DNA from: Solen grandis
Lineage: Eukaryota; Mollusca; Bivalvia; Adapedonta; Solenidae
NCBI GenBank assembly: GCA_021229015.1
Contig: CM037782.1
Span: 45,263,040 to 45,327,039, forward strand
Direction: 5' to 3'
Length of the DNA: 64,000 bases
Part shown: piece by piece, positions 47,433 to 59,299 of the stretch
Layout of the letters: every line of letters starts with the position of its first letter
How positions within the stretch are numbered: the first letter of the stretch is position 1
Program-made: the position numbers and the translations under genes
The notes under the pieces: model-generated
Databases searched by the model: none
What the model was told of the DNA's origin: nothing
Seen by the model: only the letters and a program-made list of their open reading frames with translations

Positions 47433-47610
47433 TTTGGACATTATGCAGTAAACCTTGTGGCCTTGACCTACCTTAAAGTTTGATGAAAAAAGTGGTATCT
47501 GAAGAGATTTACCTTTTGTCTAATCTGCTATAACTTTAAGTGAATGTACCTCTTCATTATGCAGTTGACCTTGACCTACTCTTGATGAAAAAAAAAAAAA
47601 AAAAAAAAAC
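47433..47610 (+). repeat. Diverged tandem repeat with 'ccttgacctac' blocks and A-tract
   Basis: Two units about 110 bp apart share 'cattatgcagt', 'ccttgacctac' and 'ttgatgaaaaa'. The second ends in 22 A residues (47588-47609). Strings of this kind are common in molluscan repeats. A second A run lies at 47675-47692. Confidence 0.55.
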
Positions 47611-47699
47611 ACCCCAAAACGTCCATAATACTACCTGGTCTTGTTTATATATACTATGTCTATTTATTAATATCAAAAAAAAAAAAAAAAAATTAAATT

Positions 47700-49150
47700 T
47701 AAGATTTATGTATATAAAAATATTCTTTTAGCATTGCGAAACATCGTAAAAGTGCAATATATTAAATTGATCAATGTAAATACATATAAAATTTTGTTCT
47801 TATTCCAATTTATTCATGAATAAAAAAATATTGTAAGTATATCGTGTGTAATTTGAAGACTGGAAGAGTAATAAGTTTGTCATAGACAGGGGTTTTTATA
47901 GTCTCTATAGTTTTTTTCCTATTTTCTGTTCCCAATACCAGAAAGTGTATAATTCCCAATGATTTTTCTGAAGGTGCAAAGTCTAATTTACCAAGAAAAG
48001 TGGCAAATTTAAAAAGTTTTCCACACAAACAGCTAAACAAAGTGATGTTTGACAAATTGGTCAAGATATCCTTTCATCCATTCTTAGATTTACTCTTTTT
48101 CTTGTCTACCTTTTTCCCAAAATAAAAAATACGCAAATCTCCAATTTTTAGAGCTTCCCAAAATAGGGTAAGGATTTCTGATGAGTTGTTACTTTTCCCA
48201 AACTGTTGTCAATAGTCTGATATGAAAAGTTTCAAAAACAAGCTTTGTAGATCTTTAAATTATTATCATACTATAAACAACATTACACTGTCGTCAATGT
48301 ACGACTGTCTGTCGTACGTCTTCTATTCAATGTGGACCCCTTTACGACCTACTAATGCATTGTCACTATAGATTAAATAAAATGTTTGCTCACACTGGAT
48401 CCTTACGATTTGGCTATTTTCACTGATATTACAATTTGAGACTTTAGTTTTGGAAACATTGACATATTTTATTCATATACTTAAATTCGTGTGCTAATAT
48501 GACTTTTAGAAATACATTTCCTAGTGCTGCCTGTATATAGTTCATTGCTAGCCTAGTATTTAATTATAACTTGAGATATTTTCATCTACATTTGGCATTC
48601 GCATGGGACAATTCGTGCAGTTCCTGAAATAGTTTTCCACTAACAATAGACGCATCAAATACTGTCCTTTTCAGCAGCAGAAATTATTCATCAATGTCAA
48701 TAGACGTTTGTCTAACGCTTGTCTGAGCAGTCAGTCGTGTCTAGGAAAGCCATTTGCTGTGTCCAGCATTTGACGCCACAGTTGGGACCGCTTTCAGGAG
48801 AAAGCCGTTTCGATTAAAAACTCCCATTAATCATTGAATAAAAATATACGTTAATATTTAGACTTAAAATAGATCTGAACTGCATCCAAAATAAATAAAT
48901 TACGATAAAAAATAATCGATTTATTTTTGTTTCGTTCGTCGCCATTTTCATAACATCGGTCATGCAGAACTTGTTTTATGTAAATAATGCATACTTTAAA
49001 AAACAACTACAATAATGATAACACAATAACAATAATGATAATAATAATAATAATATTATTAATAATGATATAATTACCCATATTTTTATCGTGGTCCATG
49101 TTCGAGACAGCATTGGCTCCTAAGTTTTGAAAATGAATTGTCTGCTTGGA
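47700..49150. other. No supported feature
   Basis: Open frames on both strands between about 47810 and 48120 look protein-like but overlap one another and show no family. An AAT-type microsatellite lies at about 49020-49065. Nothing else is identifiable. Confidence 0.4.
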
Positions 49151-49159
49151 TGTAAGATA

Positions 49160-49335
49160 TAGCCCCTGTAAAGACTCCGCTAAATTTCGAACCTCATGGC
49201 CTCTCACGGAGTTAACCAAGGTTTCCTAATGTGTCATTCGGGTATCTTGGTTATCTTGGTAGAGGTTAAGTGGTCCAAGACGTAGCGGTGTTTGTCGCCT
49301 TTACAGGGCATAAACCTTAACATCACCCGAGACAT
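49160..49335 (+). repeat. Dispersed repeat pair, copy A
   Basis: This aligns with 52797-52972 from 'ccctgtaa' through 'cctcatggcc', 'acggagttaaccaa', 'tttcctaatg', 'atcttggttatcttggtaga', 'ggttaagtggtc' and 'tagcgg' to 'ccttaacatcac'. Within it, 'aaccaag' and 'cttggtt' are complementary and kept in both copies, so a short hairpin is conserved. Element type unknown. Confidence 0.8.
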
Positions 49336-49839
49336 GAGACTACTCCGAGGAACATTAGCCTGACATATTCCTGAAGGTTAGGTTATGTGATTTCCACCAA
49401 GCACACGGTGATACTACCGGTTCTATTTCACCGGGTGTCGAACCTCAAACTCTCGGAATCAGTCTTATTACGCAATCATCGGGAATGTCATCAACATTAA
49501 TAAAGTTCCATGAAGATCCCTTTAAAGCTATAATGAGGCTGTACCTCAAAATTATTCAACTAAAGATTTATATATTAATACTAACTCAAAGAACTTTAAG
49601 TGATGTTTCTTTCCGTGCTGACTGTTTAGAACCTGGAGGACACTATTGTATGATCAAACAAGGGGGAAAAAAGGAGTTATCTGAACTGGGTCAGATCTGT
49701 TTGCCAATACGTCAAAACGAGTCTATGTGATAGAGAATTAATGAGCTTTGATCTATCTTAATGATTTATAACCGACACCCCTGAAAGTGGCAAAAGCTGG
49801 CCTTAATAAATAAGTTGTAGCGTTCAAAGGTACCGTTTA

Positions 49840-49925
49840 CATATGATAATTAAATGACCCACTTTGGTCTCTGGGAGTCCTTGGTTCGGTCCCAGGTCGC
49901 TGTGTAATAGTGATGGTACTGATGT
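49840..49925 (+). mobile_element. SINE head fragment
   Basis: 'tggtctctgggagtccttgg' with B-box-like 'ttggttcggtcccaggtcg' and the following 'tgatggtactg' match the B-box-to-body junction of the main SINE family. Both ends are lost. Confidence 0.4.
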
Positions 49926-52796
49926 GTGTATGATTAGTCTTATATTTTATGATACTTCAGATAAAACATAGATGTAATTAACAAAAAGGAGAATCAAAGA
50001 TGTACATTAATATTTTATTGTAAGGTTTCTCGCTCCGAAAACCGACCGTTAGTCTTTAATCAGTATTTTGTTAAGAATAAAACTCCAAGTTAGGGCTTTG
50101 CACCTTAAAAGTCCCACCCACTCCTTTGCGTTCCTTTGAAACTAAGTTGGTAAATAGGCTCTTTATCTTTGGTTTACTAAAACATCAATATAATTACTCA
50201 AAGTGTGATCAAAATGCGTCTTATTGTAACAATTTGCAACAAAGAGGCTCACTTACAAAGCGGGAAGTTTCTTGTGAAGAGTTACCAACAATGTGAAAGG
50301 TTTTCGGACCCTTCAAGTGGGTTTATGTTTATTTACCTATTCTGCACAGAGAAAGAAGTTTATTATCTGAGTGGAATTTTTGCGTTTTAATTAAATATTA
50401 ATCTAGTAAGGGCAAAGGGTAGGATTTGGGATGCATGTATCTATACAATTGTATAACGGTATCATACGATGTTTTCCGACAAGTGTTACATGTAAGACTC
50501 ACTCGAAGTTCTTTGTGGTAAATTATAGAGCTCTTCATTTACAAAATGGTTGAGGAATTCCCCTATGTTTTGTTTATGATGCAAATGGGAACATGTACGG
50601 AAATATCTCTATTTTTCATTGAATCAGCGCCGGCCACAACGGTTTGATAGTGTGAAAATCGGATAATTATCATTTACACCTTTCTCATTGCCAATAAAAC
50701 AAGTTTGTTTCCGCAATTGATTAAGACAACTTTTATCTTCAAAGAAACAAGCGTTAGAACATCCATTGGTTTCCAATCGTTTTTATTGACTACATAATAG
50801 GGACCCATCAAATGCATATGCCATTTTAATGGCCTCGTACCGCTCCGCATTTATATTTATCTTTCGCTCGGGAATTCGCACGATAGATTATGGAAGCCAA
50901 AAGGACATGTTTATGACCATTTATTAATACAAGCGCCGTATATAAGTAAGTGTTTTCTAAGAAGAAGAATCGATTTTACAGCTTGTCGCTCTTTGGTACT
51001 CCGTGTTTCTACTGAGAGATAGACGTTAACGTTAATAACCCATTCGCCACAAGTTAAAGAAGAACATGTTTACACTAGATAATCGATCAATTCGACAAAA
51101 ACAAATCATAGCTTTCGTTTTCTAACAACAAGTAAATCATTCAACTTCATCTAAAGCTTACCGTTTGGATGTATCTCTTATGGTGATTGTATGTATAATA
51201 ATGAAGCGTTAAGCGGCGTTCTGTATACCTTCTTACCGTACTTAAAAGCTCTTATTTTTAATACCTGCCAGAACAAATGATTGAATGATCTTTAAAGTTT
51301 CGGTTGAAAAGCATTGGTACTGAACGTTATTCTTATTTGTTATACTATTATAATATAGAAGACAGTAAAAAAAACAGGCACATTTGTGATTTCTAATTAC
51401 TTCATATCGGATAATGCAAAAGAATCTAGCAACATAAAAAAACCTCAAAGTGGAATTATGTTTTGATTTCCCTTGATGTATTGCTTTATCAGTTTGGCAA
51501 TGAATTCGACGCCACAAGCCTGGGTCCTACTAATGAACGGTGCTACACATCAGTCCTACCTTATCTAATAGATGATGTTTCATATATGATATAATTTACC
51601 AGATTTTTCCTACATTTTCAGAATGACGCAAGCTTTATTTTCCTTCCAGGCATACGTTTCAGTTATATTTCTAAGTGCTAATATTCACAAATGTTTCATA
51701 TTAAAATAAAAACAAAACAACAGGGCTATGTGAGTCGCATCGGAAATTTATATATTCCTTTTTTCGAATGCAATGCAGTGTTTTATGTCTCACTACATTT
51801 TGTCTCTAAAACTCCTCCAGCGAAAAGCCCCTAGTGAATGAAATTTGATGTTTTTTCCTCCCCAAAAATTCAAATGAACTTAAATTTGCGTGTCTGAATT
51901 CCTGAAAATGTATTTAGTTGTACGTTTTATTTTGTCTCTTCGTATATATTATTTACATTTTCAACTTACAGAATATGTTAAAATGACATAATGTCAAATT
52001 CCTCATAGAATGACACATTGCCAGATAACTTATACCTAATTTGCAGTTCGAACTAGTATGATAACGTTCCCAAGTGTGTCTCTTGTTTTGTGTGTGCTTT
52101 ACATCATGAAATGAGGTAATACAGAACAATGCCTGAATTTGCATCACGCTGCACCATCGGTGCAGACGAACTGTCAGAAACAGACATGTAATGTGAAAAT
52201 GATAAATCACCATTCTTCCTGCACATCTTCTGCCATCTACATTCCCAGCGCATCGAATGGTACTCTTTTACAAGTGTTATTACATATCCATTATAATACT
52301 TTCTCGTAAAAATGAAACCCCTTCTCAACCATTAACTCTTACTTTATCTGTTATCTTATTATTTCAAGTAATTGATATTTTACTATTCTTTAGTATAATG
52401 TATATGTTTTGTTAATTTACTCTGACCGGAACTGAACGGAGACATCATTTCTCATCTTATAAAACTGTTTGTAAATAACCCCATATTGTATTTGTAACTG
52501 ATACCTGGGTGAATAAAAGATATGTTCTGTTCAATAAAAAATGATTACGACCACGCGAGATATAAGATACAAGTTTACAACATAATCCATAAAAACATTT
52601 AATTAATTTCATGCTATTCTAGCGATTTTATTTTTAATCTTTGACATCATATTTTAACGTCATATTTAATATTGTTTCGTTACCGCGATGACACTATGCA
52701 TGCATGAAGTGGACACGACATCATTTTACCGTTTACTGTGTTACAAAGGATTATCATTTATAAATATTTATAAATAAATATTTAAAAAAAAAAGTG

Positions 52797-52972
52797 AAAT
52801 CCCTGTAATGGTTCATCTACATTTCGGACCTCATGGCCTTTTACGGAGATAACCAAAATTTCCTAATGTTTCATAAGGGTAACTTGGTTATCTTGGTAGA
52901 GGTTAAGTGGTCAAAGATCTAGCGGAACCAATACAGGGACTTTACCTTAACACCAACAGTCTTCCTGTACAA
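52797..52972 (+). repeat. Dispersed repeat pair, copy B
   Basis: Same orientation as copy A, about 3.6 kb away and diverged at roughly one base in five by eye. The 'aacttggttatcttggtaga' and 'ggttaagtggtc' blocks are the best conserved. Such partners at short range could come from two insertions or a local duplication. Confidence 0.8.
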
Positions 52973-54861
52973 ACAAATTCCAACTGAAAGGCTCTTCAGG
53001 TCGATATTTGACGATAGATCTCCTGTTGAGATTTTCCCCAACTCAAGATACACTTGATTTCTTAATCACCGCAAATATGGAGAAATTAAATACCAATTCT
53101 TTAAGAGCTCGATTATAATATGTAGTATGCAAAATTTCTATTCTTTATGTTAAATGGTTCATGGAGAGTAGACGTGTTTCTCATAGATGTCTGGTTTCGT
53201 GTCCACATAGCATCCCAAGAGAATGGAAAACTGATAATCGTTCTCATTTGCCTTTTATACACGTCGATATATTGGTTTATACTTGAAGAAAAATGTCCCT
53301 CTGACAGTTTATTTGAAAGTTTACATGAATGATATTGCAGTTGAAAACTTTAAGAAGAAAAATACATGTTTTGTTAATACAGATGTTGCCAGTTTCATGT
53401 GCCCGTCCTTAAAGCGAAGCATGTGAAGATTTCTTCGTCTTGTGCGAGAGTAGGCAGCTGCTTTCAAAGAATTTCTTTTTGCACACCCTCCATGGCAAGT
53501 GCCAATTGTGACCATACCATCGATGATTCGAGATATTTATGCATGCGGTGGATGTGCTTGTCCTTTCGGCTTGCACTAAACATACACTGGAGGCACAGTG
53601 TCTGGACAGGCTATCACGAAGTCGGTGCCATTGTCATTTGTGAAACTTGCAAGAGACACCTGCCTTGCCGACTTGTACCCTGTTGTTTACCAGCTTCTTT
53701 CTTACTCTAACAAATGCGTTAAACGGACGGCTTAAGACTTCTTTGAGCGTCACATTGGATAAAATTGCAATGCCATTGCACAATGTTTTAAAATCCACTC
53801 CCAAGTTCTGGCAAAAAATTCGAAGTAACTTCTCGTTTCAAAATAATGTATCACGGTTGTTTTTGCTTGTTAGATTAAATACTTCTGTCATTTTAATTAT
53901 TATTTAAACGTTATCCTTCTCGTGCTTCCTTTTCCTTAGAAAATCTTGGATCAAAAATTATGGCAAGTTTCTTTTTCTGAAGCAATTCCCAAATCAAGTT
54001 AACAACTTGAATTACATTTATCTGGTTGCAAATCAAAATGATCATGGAATCCAATTTCTACAATCCCATAAAACCATGTATGAAATTCAATAAAGCCAAG
54101 ATGATTCATGGACAAAAAAAAATAATTCTTCATCACGGATTATTCATCTGGTGAAAAAAATGTAGAAAGGTCCGCTGATTATTCTCTTTCTCGTGGTCTC
54201 ATGTAACATTAACACTTGTGTCGCAGTAAAAATCATGTCTTACACGACTAGATGGTGACAAACATGCTTAATAATCAAATTTTGGATGAAATTTTGGTGT
54301 CAAAACTGCTCTATTATGTTCTCGCGATTCATATCTTAATGCACATTGACTAATTCTGACATGGTTCTTATTCAAATCATTTTTAATGGATATTCTCTGG
54401 TGACCATGTTATGTTTCTTCTATTCTTCTATTAATTGTTTGAGATGATAGTTACACGTAGCTTGTGTTGTAGTGCAGTTGAAAGACATTTAAGTTAAGGT
54501 AGTAGTAATTATTGCGTATTTATTGATTTTTGTTTTATTTATTTATTTAAAACATGATAATGGATGATCAAGTAAAAGCTGATTTGCTTGAAATGGGTTG
54601 CTCTACCTGGAATCCACCTACGCGAAGCTTCATTTGGGACTCTCTGTTACGTATTGTGTATGTAATACTAGAAAACTGTAATTGTGGGAGGATCCAGAGA
54701 TCAGGTGCCCATAAATCAATCTTCATAGCATATCAACTGTCTAAGAAATTGCAAACTGTATCCAAAATTTGATTACATATCAATATTTTCAATAAAATTT
54801 AAATTATCTCCTATAGGGGTGAACAAAAGAAAAACCACAGAGTCCAATAATACAACTGTAC

Positions 54862-55170
54862 ATGGGAACGGTTCTGGTTGTCGAATGGTTAGAGCTTCCG
54901 CCACGTAACCAGGTGATCGTAGGATCGATCCCCAGTCGCGACAAACCGAATTCATTACAAAGACTTTGACACACTCCCTTGCTAGGCGCCCAGAATATAA
55001 AGGTAGTTCCAGGACTTGTACTCCTAGTTCCATAATAATGTGACTGGTTGTGGTATCATGCCATTTGTCTTCGGAGAGTTATCGCAGTGAGACATCACTA
55101 TATCTTTTTCATGAAGACAAAAGTCCTTAAATGACTGGGACGCTCAGCCCATGCAAGCAAGCAAACAAAC
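54862..55170 (+). mobile_element. tRNA-derived SINE, main family, full-length but diverged
   Basis: Head 'gttctggttgtcgaatgg', 'ttagagcttccgccacg', B-box 'aggatcgatccccagtcg'; body 'ccttgctaggcgcccagaat', 'ataatgtgactggttgtgg', 'tatcatgcc'; end 'aaatgactgggacgctcag' and a (gcaa)(aaac) tail. Every block of the 25604 copy is present in order, with many substitutions. Confidence 0.85.
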
Positions 55171-56354
55171 ATTCATACATACATGTACGTGGGAAAACAT
55201 GTATGTACAAAATTTAGCTGTAATAATAGATGCAATGTTTCAAACGCCATTTTCAGCTAAAATGAGTAACATTGACATGCCATTAAAGGTCACTCCGAAT
55301 GAGCCCATGCTGTCAAATCAGAATTTCTCATGTGGGTGCCTCCAGAATTGTAATTTTCTCTGGAAATAATTTACCACATCACCTATGGCTTGTCCTATAT
55401 ACTTACTTTGATTCTTAACCCTCAACCAATACAGCTGTGCCATACAATAAAGCTAATGAACTTGTATCATCGAACTTTCGCCTGCCTCTTGACAACATAA
55501 GTAATTCGTGGTTTATTACACTCGACATTTGCCTGCACGCATGCATATTATTGTCCTTGTTCACTCCAGTTCTTTCATTTCGCCGAAACAGTTTATATTT
55601 GTCCTGTTTTTTCCACATAGTTATTCTTGCTTTAAATTAGTTTGAGTAATCACCTGACACTGTAATTTACAACTTGACATTAATTACACTGTGTTTAATT
55701 GTACTTTAACGAAGTATTCAAGAAACGTAAAATGATAAATTTGATTTAGAAATCTCCGATATGGCTTCCAATTTCCTGTTTTTATTAAATGCGAAGGAAG
55801 TTAATTTGAATCCTCTTCTTGACAAATTATCTGGATGGTGTACGTAAAACAATCGGCATATTTGATGAAATTCGTATCTGCATTAAAGATTTGAAAAGTT
55901 TTTGGTCAAGCTTATGGGCTGCGAAGGTTTCGTTATAAATCGTATCGGAATTATGTATTGATTTCATCTTCATTTACTTGTATAGAACAGATTCCTCTAA
56001 TAAATAAAGAGACAGTAACGCAATGGTTAAAATGGAGGCGTTGTTATGAAAGAACTCTGATTGCTCTGTAATATTATGTAACAAAATGGCGATATCCTAG
56101 ATTATCCGAATTCATTGCATATCCGAGAGGTCTTTCTTAACGGGTCGCAATCGCACTCGCTTTGCATATTACTAAATACATACAATTATGCAATCTTGAT
56201 TTTTCGAGGATTTGGCATTTTGAAGATTGTTTATCTCACTTCGTTCCATGTATCATATAGATTTACCATTGTCCTACAATTGTCGCATTTTTTCACTGCG
56301 TTTTAATCAGTAACTATTTTTTCCAACATATTATCCTGATCATGGGATATGCAC

Positions 56355-56450
56355 GTTTCTGGACCGGCCTTTCGTACTGAGGAAGGTATTTGGACCGAAG
56401 TGAAGCTGTGGTCAAAATACCCCCGAGGTCCGACTGACCAGTCCAAAAAC
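56355..56450. repeat. 96-bp imperfect palindrome
   Basis: The sequence is close to its own reverse complement over all 96 bp, from 'gtttctggaccgg' to 'ccagtccaaaaac', with inner arms 'ggtatttggacc' and 'ggtcaaaatacc' around a centre near 56402. Arms of about 42 bp pair with about one mismatch in four. It may be a small foldback element or a miniature inverted-repeat transposon. Confidence 0.75.
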
Positions 56451-56583
56451 TTACATATCGCCATAAAATATTATGTCATGTTTTTGGTGGTTTTTTTTTC
56501 CACAATATTTGTTTGAACCTATGAAATACCATTTTGTGTTATATTCTTAATATGTAAAAATGCTTAAACTTTATAGATAACGA

Positions 56584-56627
56584 AACAAGTTCTCACAACT
56601 TAAATTAATCATTCTCGATGGCTCTGA
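56584..56627 (-). mobile_element. SINE 3' fragment, reverse strand
   Basis: In reverse this reads 'tcagagccatcgagaatg', 'attaatttaagttgtgagaa', 'cttgtttcg', nearly identical to 10379-10421 of the SINE at 10223-10448. It is joined directly to the head of another SINE on the opposite strand (56636-56700). Confidence 0.75.
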
Positions 56628-56635
56628 TGGCGGCG

Positions 56636-56700
56636 GGGGCCTCTGTGGCCGAGAGGGTAAAGTCGCTGACTTTGGAACTCACTCGTTACCACTACACTGC
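56636..56700 (+). mobile_element. SINE head fragment
   Basis: 'ggcctctgtggccgagaggg', 'taaagtcgctgactttgg' and 'actcactcgttaccac' correspond to a tRNA-like SINE head with an A-box. The body is absent. The abutting reverse-strand tail suggests a recombination or nested insertion. Confidence 0.6.
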
Positions 56701-57746
56701 CTAAAGGTGCAATAGAAGAAATCAAAGCAAATATTTTATTCTATTTTCTCGCCCATGCCATCAAAATAAGAATTTCGAAAAAAAATGTATGTTTATGATA
56801 TTATAAACGACCTTGATATATCTTTCAAAGTCAAACTTATAAAAGTCTATAAACAAGCAAATTTATTCGAAAATGTACAAAAAACCCTTTGGTTAAAATA
56901 TGTTACAAAAACTGACGCTTTAACGTTAAGTTCACGAATAATTTCTTCGTTTCGAATTGACGAAGTCTGATTGTTATATGGCATTAAATCCCTACTGGAT
57001 ATCTTGATAGTTAGATGCCTCCAAGACAATGCCAGACTTATAACGTCATGAATATTTATTGGAATTGTTGAGCTGTCAATTTCATGGACCGTTAATGATC
57101 AACTGATTACCTGCAAATGTTTCTTTTCAGTCTGCGACCGTGCACAGTTTAGGGAATTCTGGAAAGTTCTGCACTTTATTCACTGTGAAATCCCATTTTT
57201 AAAATAAGCTCACTTTGAAAGAAGAGAAAATTCACATGGTCTATTTATTTACGATGTATCTGTTCATTTATTTGCTGTCTGTTTGTTTGTACTGTGAAGG
57301 CCTGGGATGAATTCTGGATAAATTCACAATGTAACGAAGACAAAACAATCTTTTGAGAACGTATGAAGAAGATATCCTCCCGGGGAATCTATTGTTTGGC
57401 CTAGTTGTTAAATAAATGATGCAGGAACAAATAATCAGTTTCATTATATGTGAATCTTTCCCAAGAGTTTGTTTTCGGCGTCCTGGTCTACTTGATATTC
57501 ATTGCTTTCACGAGGCTGTTCTGAAGTTCTGAGTGCTTATTATGGCCAGATTTAAATGGACATTCGTACTCTTGAATGGTTCGAAATATTAAAATCAATA
57601 AAAATAAGTAAACGTATATGATCTTCAAATATTCATATACATGCATTCATTATTTTTTCTTTAGTTGGAAAGAAATATATATATATCTTGATGGTTCCTG
57701 AATTGGACTAGTACCTTTCACATGGAAAGGGATTGATGTATATCTT

Positions 57747-57796
57747 CATATCGAGGGGTGAGAGCGAAACTAGTTTCGATCTTACCTCTCGATATG
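57747..57796. repeat. 50-bp near-perfect palindrome
   Basis: 'catatcgaggggtgagagcg' at the left pairs with 'cgatcttacctctcgatatg' at the right around a perfect 'aaactagttt' centre, with only three mismatched pairs. No unpaired loop exists, so it would extrude as a cruciform. It may be the remnant of an inverted-repeat element or a regulatory palindrome. Confidence 0.85.
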
Positions 57797-58647
57797 TAAT
57801 TATTACAACCATTGCAACACCGCACTCATTAACATAATGTTGTTATTGTTAATTCTTTTTATTGTGCTAAAGGCTGTTTTAAATAAGGTTAGAAAAGGAC
57901 AGACAGACGAAGGAAAAGTGACCCTATGCGTCAACTCTGCTAACAGCAGGTGACACAAAAATGAAATATTTGGTAAGCGAATGAAACTCGAAGGAAATAT
58001 GCGTTTCAAGTATTTGATGCAGATTGATGTATATAGAAATGTTATGCATAAGGTAGAATTTGTCAGGAAGTACATGGTCAGACTCCTGATTGAAACCATC
58101 TGGCATTGAGTCCCATCCCCGTATCATCCAATTTATTGACGCTGGTTGATCACGACATTTGAAAGTCAATTTAATTACATGTTTATGGCTGTTCCGATGA
58201 AGAACTGTATCCATTGACGTTAAAGACGAGTCAAGCATGGAAACAACATTAAATGTAATGCAATCAAACCGCGATTCTCATTATACAACTATCAAGCATC
58301 ATCATCATGACGGGCGATCCAATCGCTTGACATGCGCAAATTGACCTACGTGGTTTAGGTCAAATTATACAATAATACTTATTTCTGCATCAGTTCATCC
58401 ATGTTTCCTCACCGTGTTTCTCGTGGAAAACGCAGTCTAAGATGTAAAAAAATCAATCATGGTTGCCATATAAAAATGGAATCTTTAGAAAATTCGCAAT
58501 GCTATCGATCCGTTGAATTTATATTTACTAAAACTACTGTTCCGTGACAAACATCAACGGCTCTTGCTTGAGTTTTACTTGCAATTCCTTGCGCTAAATA
58601 GGAAATGGGCGCCATGGTCCAGTTTACATGGCTTTGAATTTGATTTA

Positions 58648-58668
58648 TTATTATTATTATTATTATGA
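58648..58668. repeat. (ATT)n microsatellite
   Basis: Seven or so att units. Simple repeat. Confidence 0.9.
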
Positions 58669-58704
58669 TTATGGTTCTTATACCATTGTTGCTTGCTTTT
58701 GATG

Positions 58705-58790
58705 GGTCGTTGGTTCTACCCGGTGCATTTGTACACTCTTAAGTTTCCTCCTCGTGTTTTAGCTAGACGTCGCCATACGCGTAAATTACT
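58705..58790 (+). mobile_element. SINE body fragment
   Basis: 'ggtcgttggttctacccgg', 'tgcatttgtacactc', 'gtttcctcctcgtg' and 'gacgtcgccata' follow the order of a molluscan SINE body related to 32463-32625. No RNA polymerase III boxes remain. Confidence 0.35.
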
Positions 58791-58914
58791 GTCATGGCGA
58801 CAGTGAATTCCAGCACAACATAAAAAAACCTAATTCTCGTTTTACAATCATTAGAGCTTTTAAAACGTTATAGAATGGCAAACAAACCAAACTTATTTAT
58901 AAACTACATGTATA

Positions 58915-59286
58915 ATGGTGTGTAGAGTTTTAAACGATGACGCAGGTTTGTTATATTATGCCTCGATAAACTACATCATATGTTGTATTAGTTTCGATGT
59001 AAGAAATAAAACAAACATAGATATGTACCCAGGGGAAGAAAATGGTGGCTTAGATTGTCTACGAGTAGGTTTTATGCACGTTTATGGAAATCATATAAAA
59101 TACATCGCGTGGGATTACAATTTCGGTTTAAAGCCTGAAAAATATGTGTTGCAAGTTGACTATACACATAAGAATAGGATTCCTGTTGTTTATGTAAAAG
59201 ATTTGTTTGTCCCATTGACAGTGTTCCAGCCATCTTACCGCCATGACTCTGCTTCTTGCTGGGAATTTATTAAGTCTTGCGCGTGA
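58915..59286 (+). CDS. Open frame of 123 codons, unknown
   Basis: The frame begins with ATG and ends in TGA. The middle and C-terminal parts are compositionally varied, for example EENGGLDCLRVGFMHVYGNH and KPEKYVLQVDYTHKNRIP. It has no signal peptide, clear membrane segment or motif that I recognise. No splice sites of quality bound it. A frame of this length by chance is not improbable here, but this is among the more protein-like stretches and could be a decayed coding sequence. Confidence 0.2.
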   Translation: MVCRVLNDDAGLLYYASINYIICCISFDVRNKTNIDMYPGEENGGLDCLRVGFMHVYGNHIKYIAWDYNFGLKPEKYVLQVDYTHKNRIPVVYVKDLFVPLTVFQPSYRHDSASCWEFIKSCA

Positions 59287-59299
59287 GAAAGGCAATGCA

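Noticed and set aside
47810..48120. Protein-like open frames on both strands
   Set aside because: Forward and reverse frames overlap completely, neither has a recognisable family, and appearance alone cannot choose between them.
53321..53910. Overlapping open frames on both strands in a less AT-rich patch
   Set aside because: The reverse frame has a basic stretch suggestive of a transposon protein, but no catalytic or zinc-binding motif can be placed, and the forward frame overlaps it.
57803..58238. Two overlapping reverse-strand frames, one hydrophobic, considered as a frameshifted receptor
   Set aside because: No conserved receptor motif could be placed, and the hydrophobicity follows from T-rich codons.
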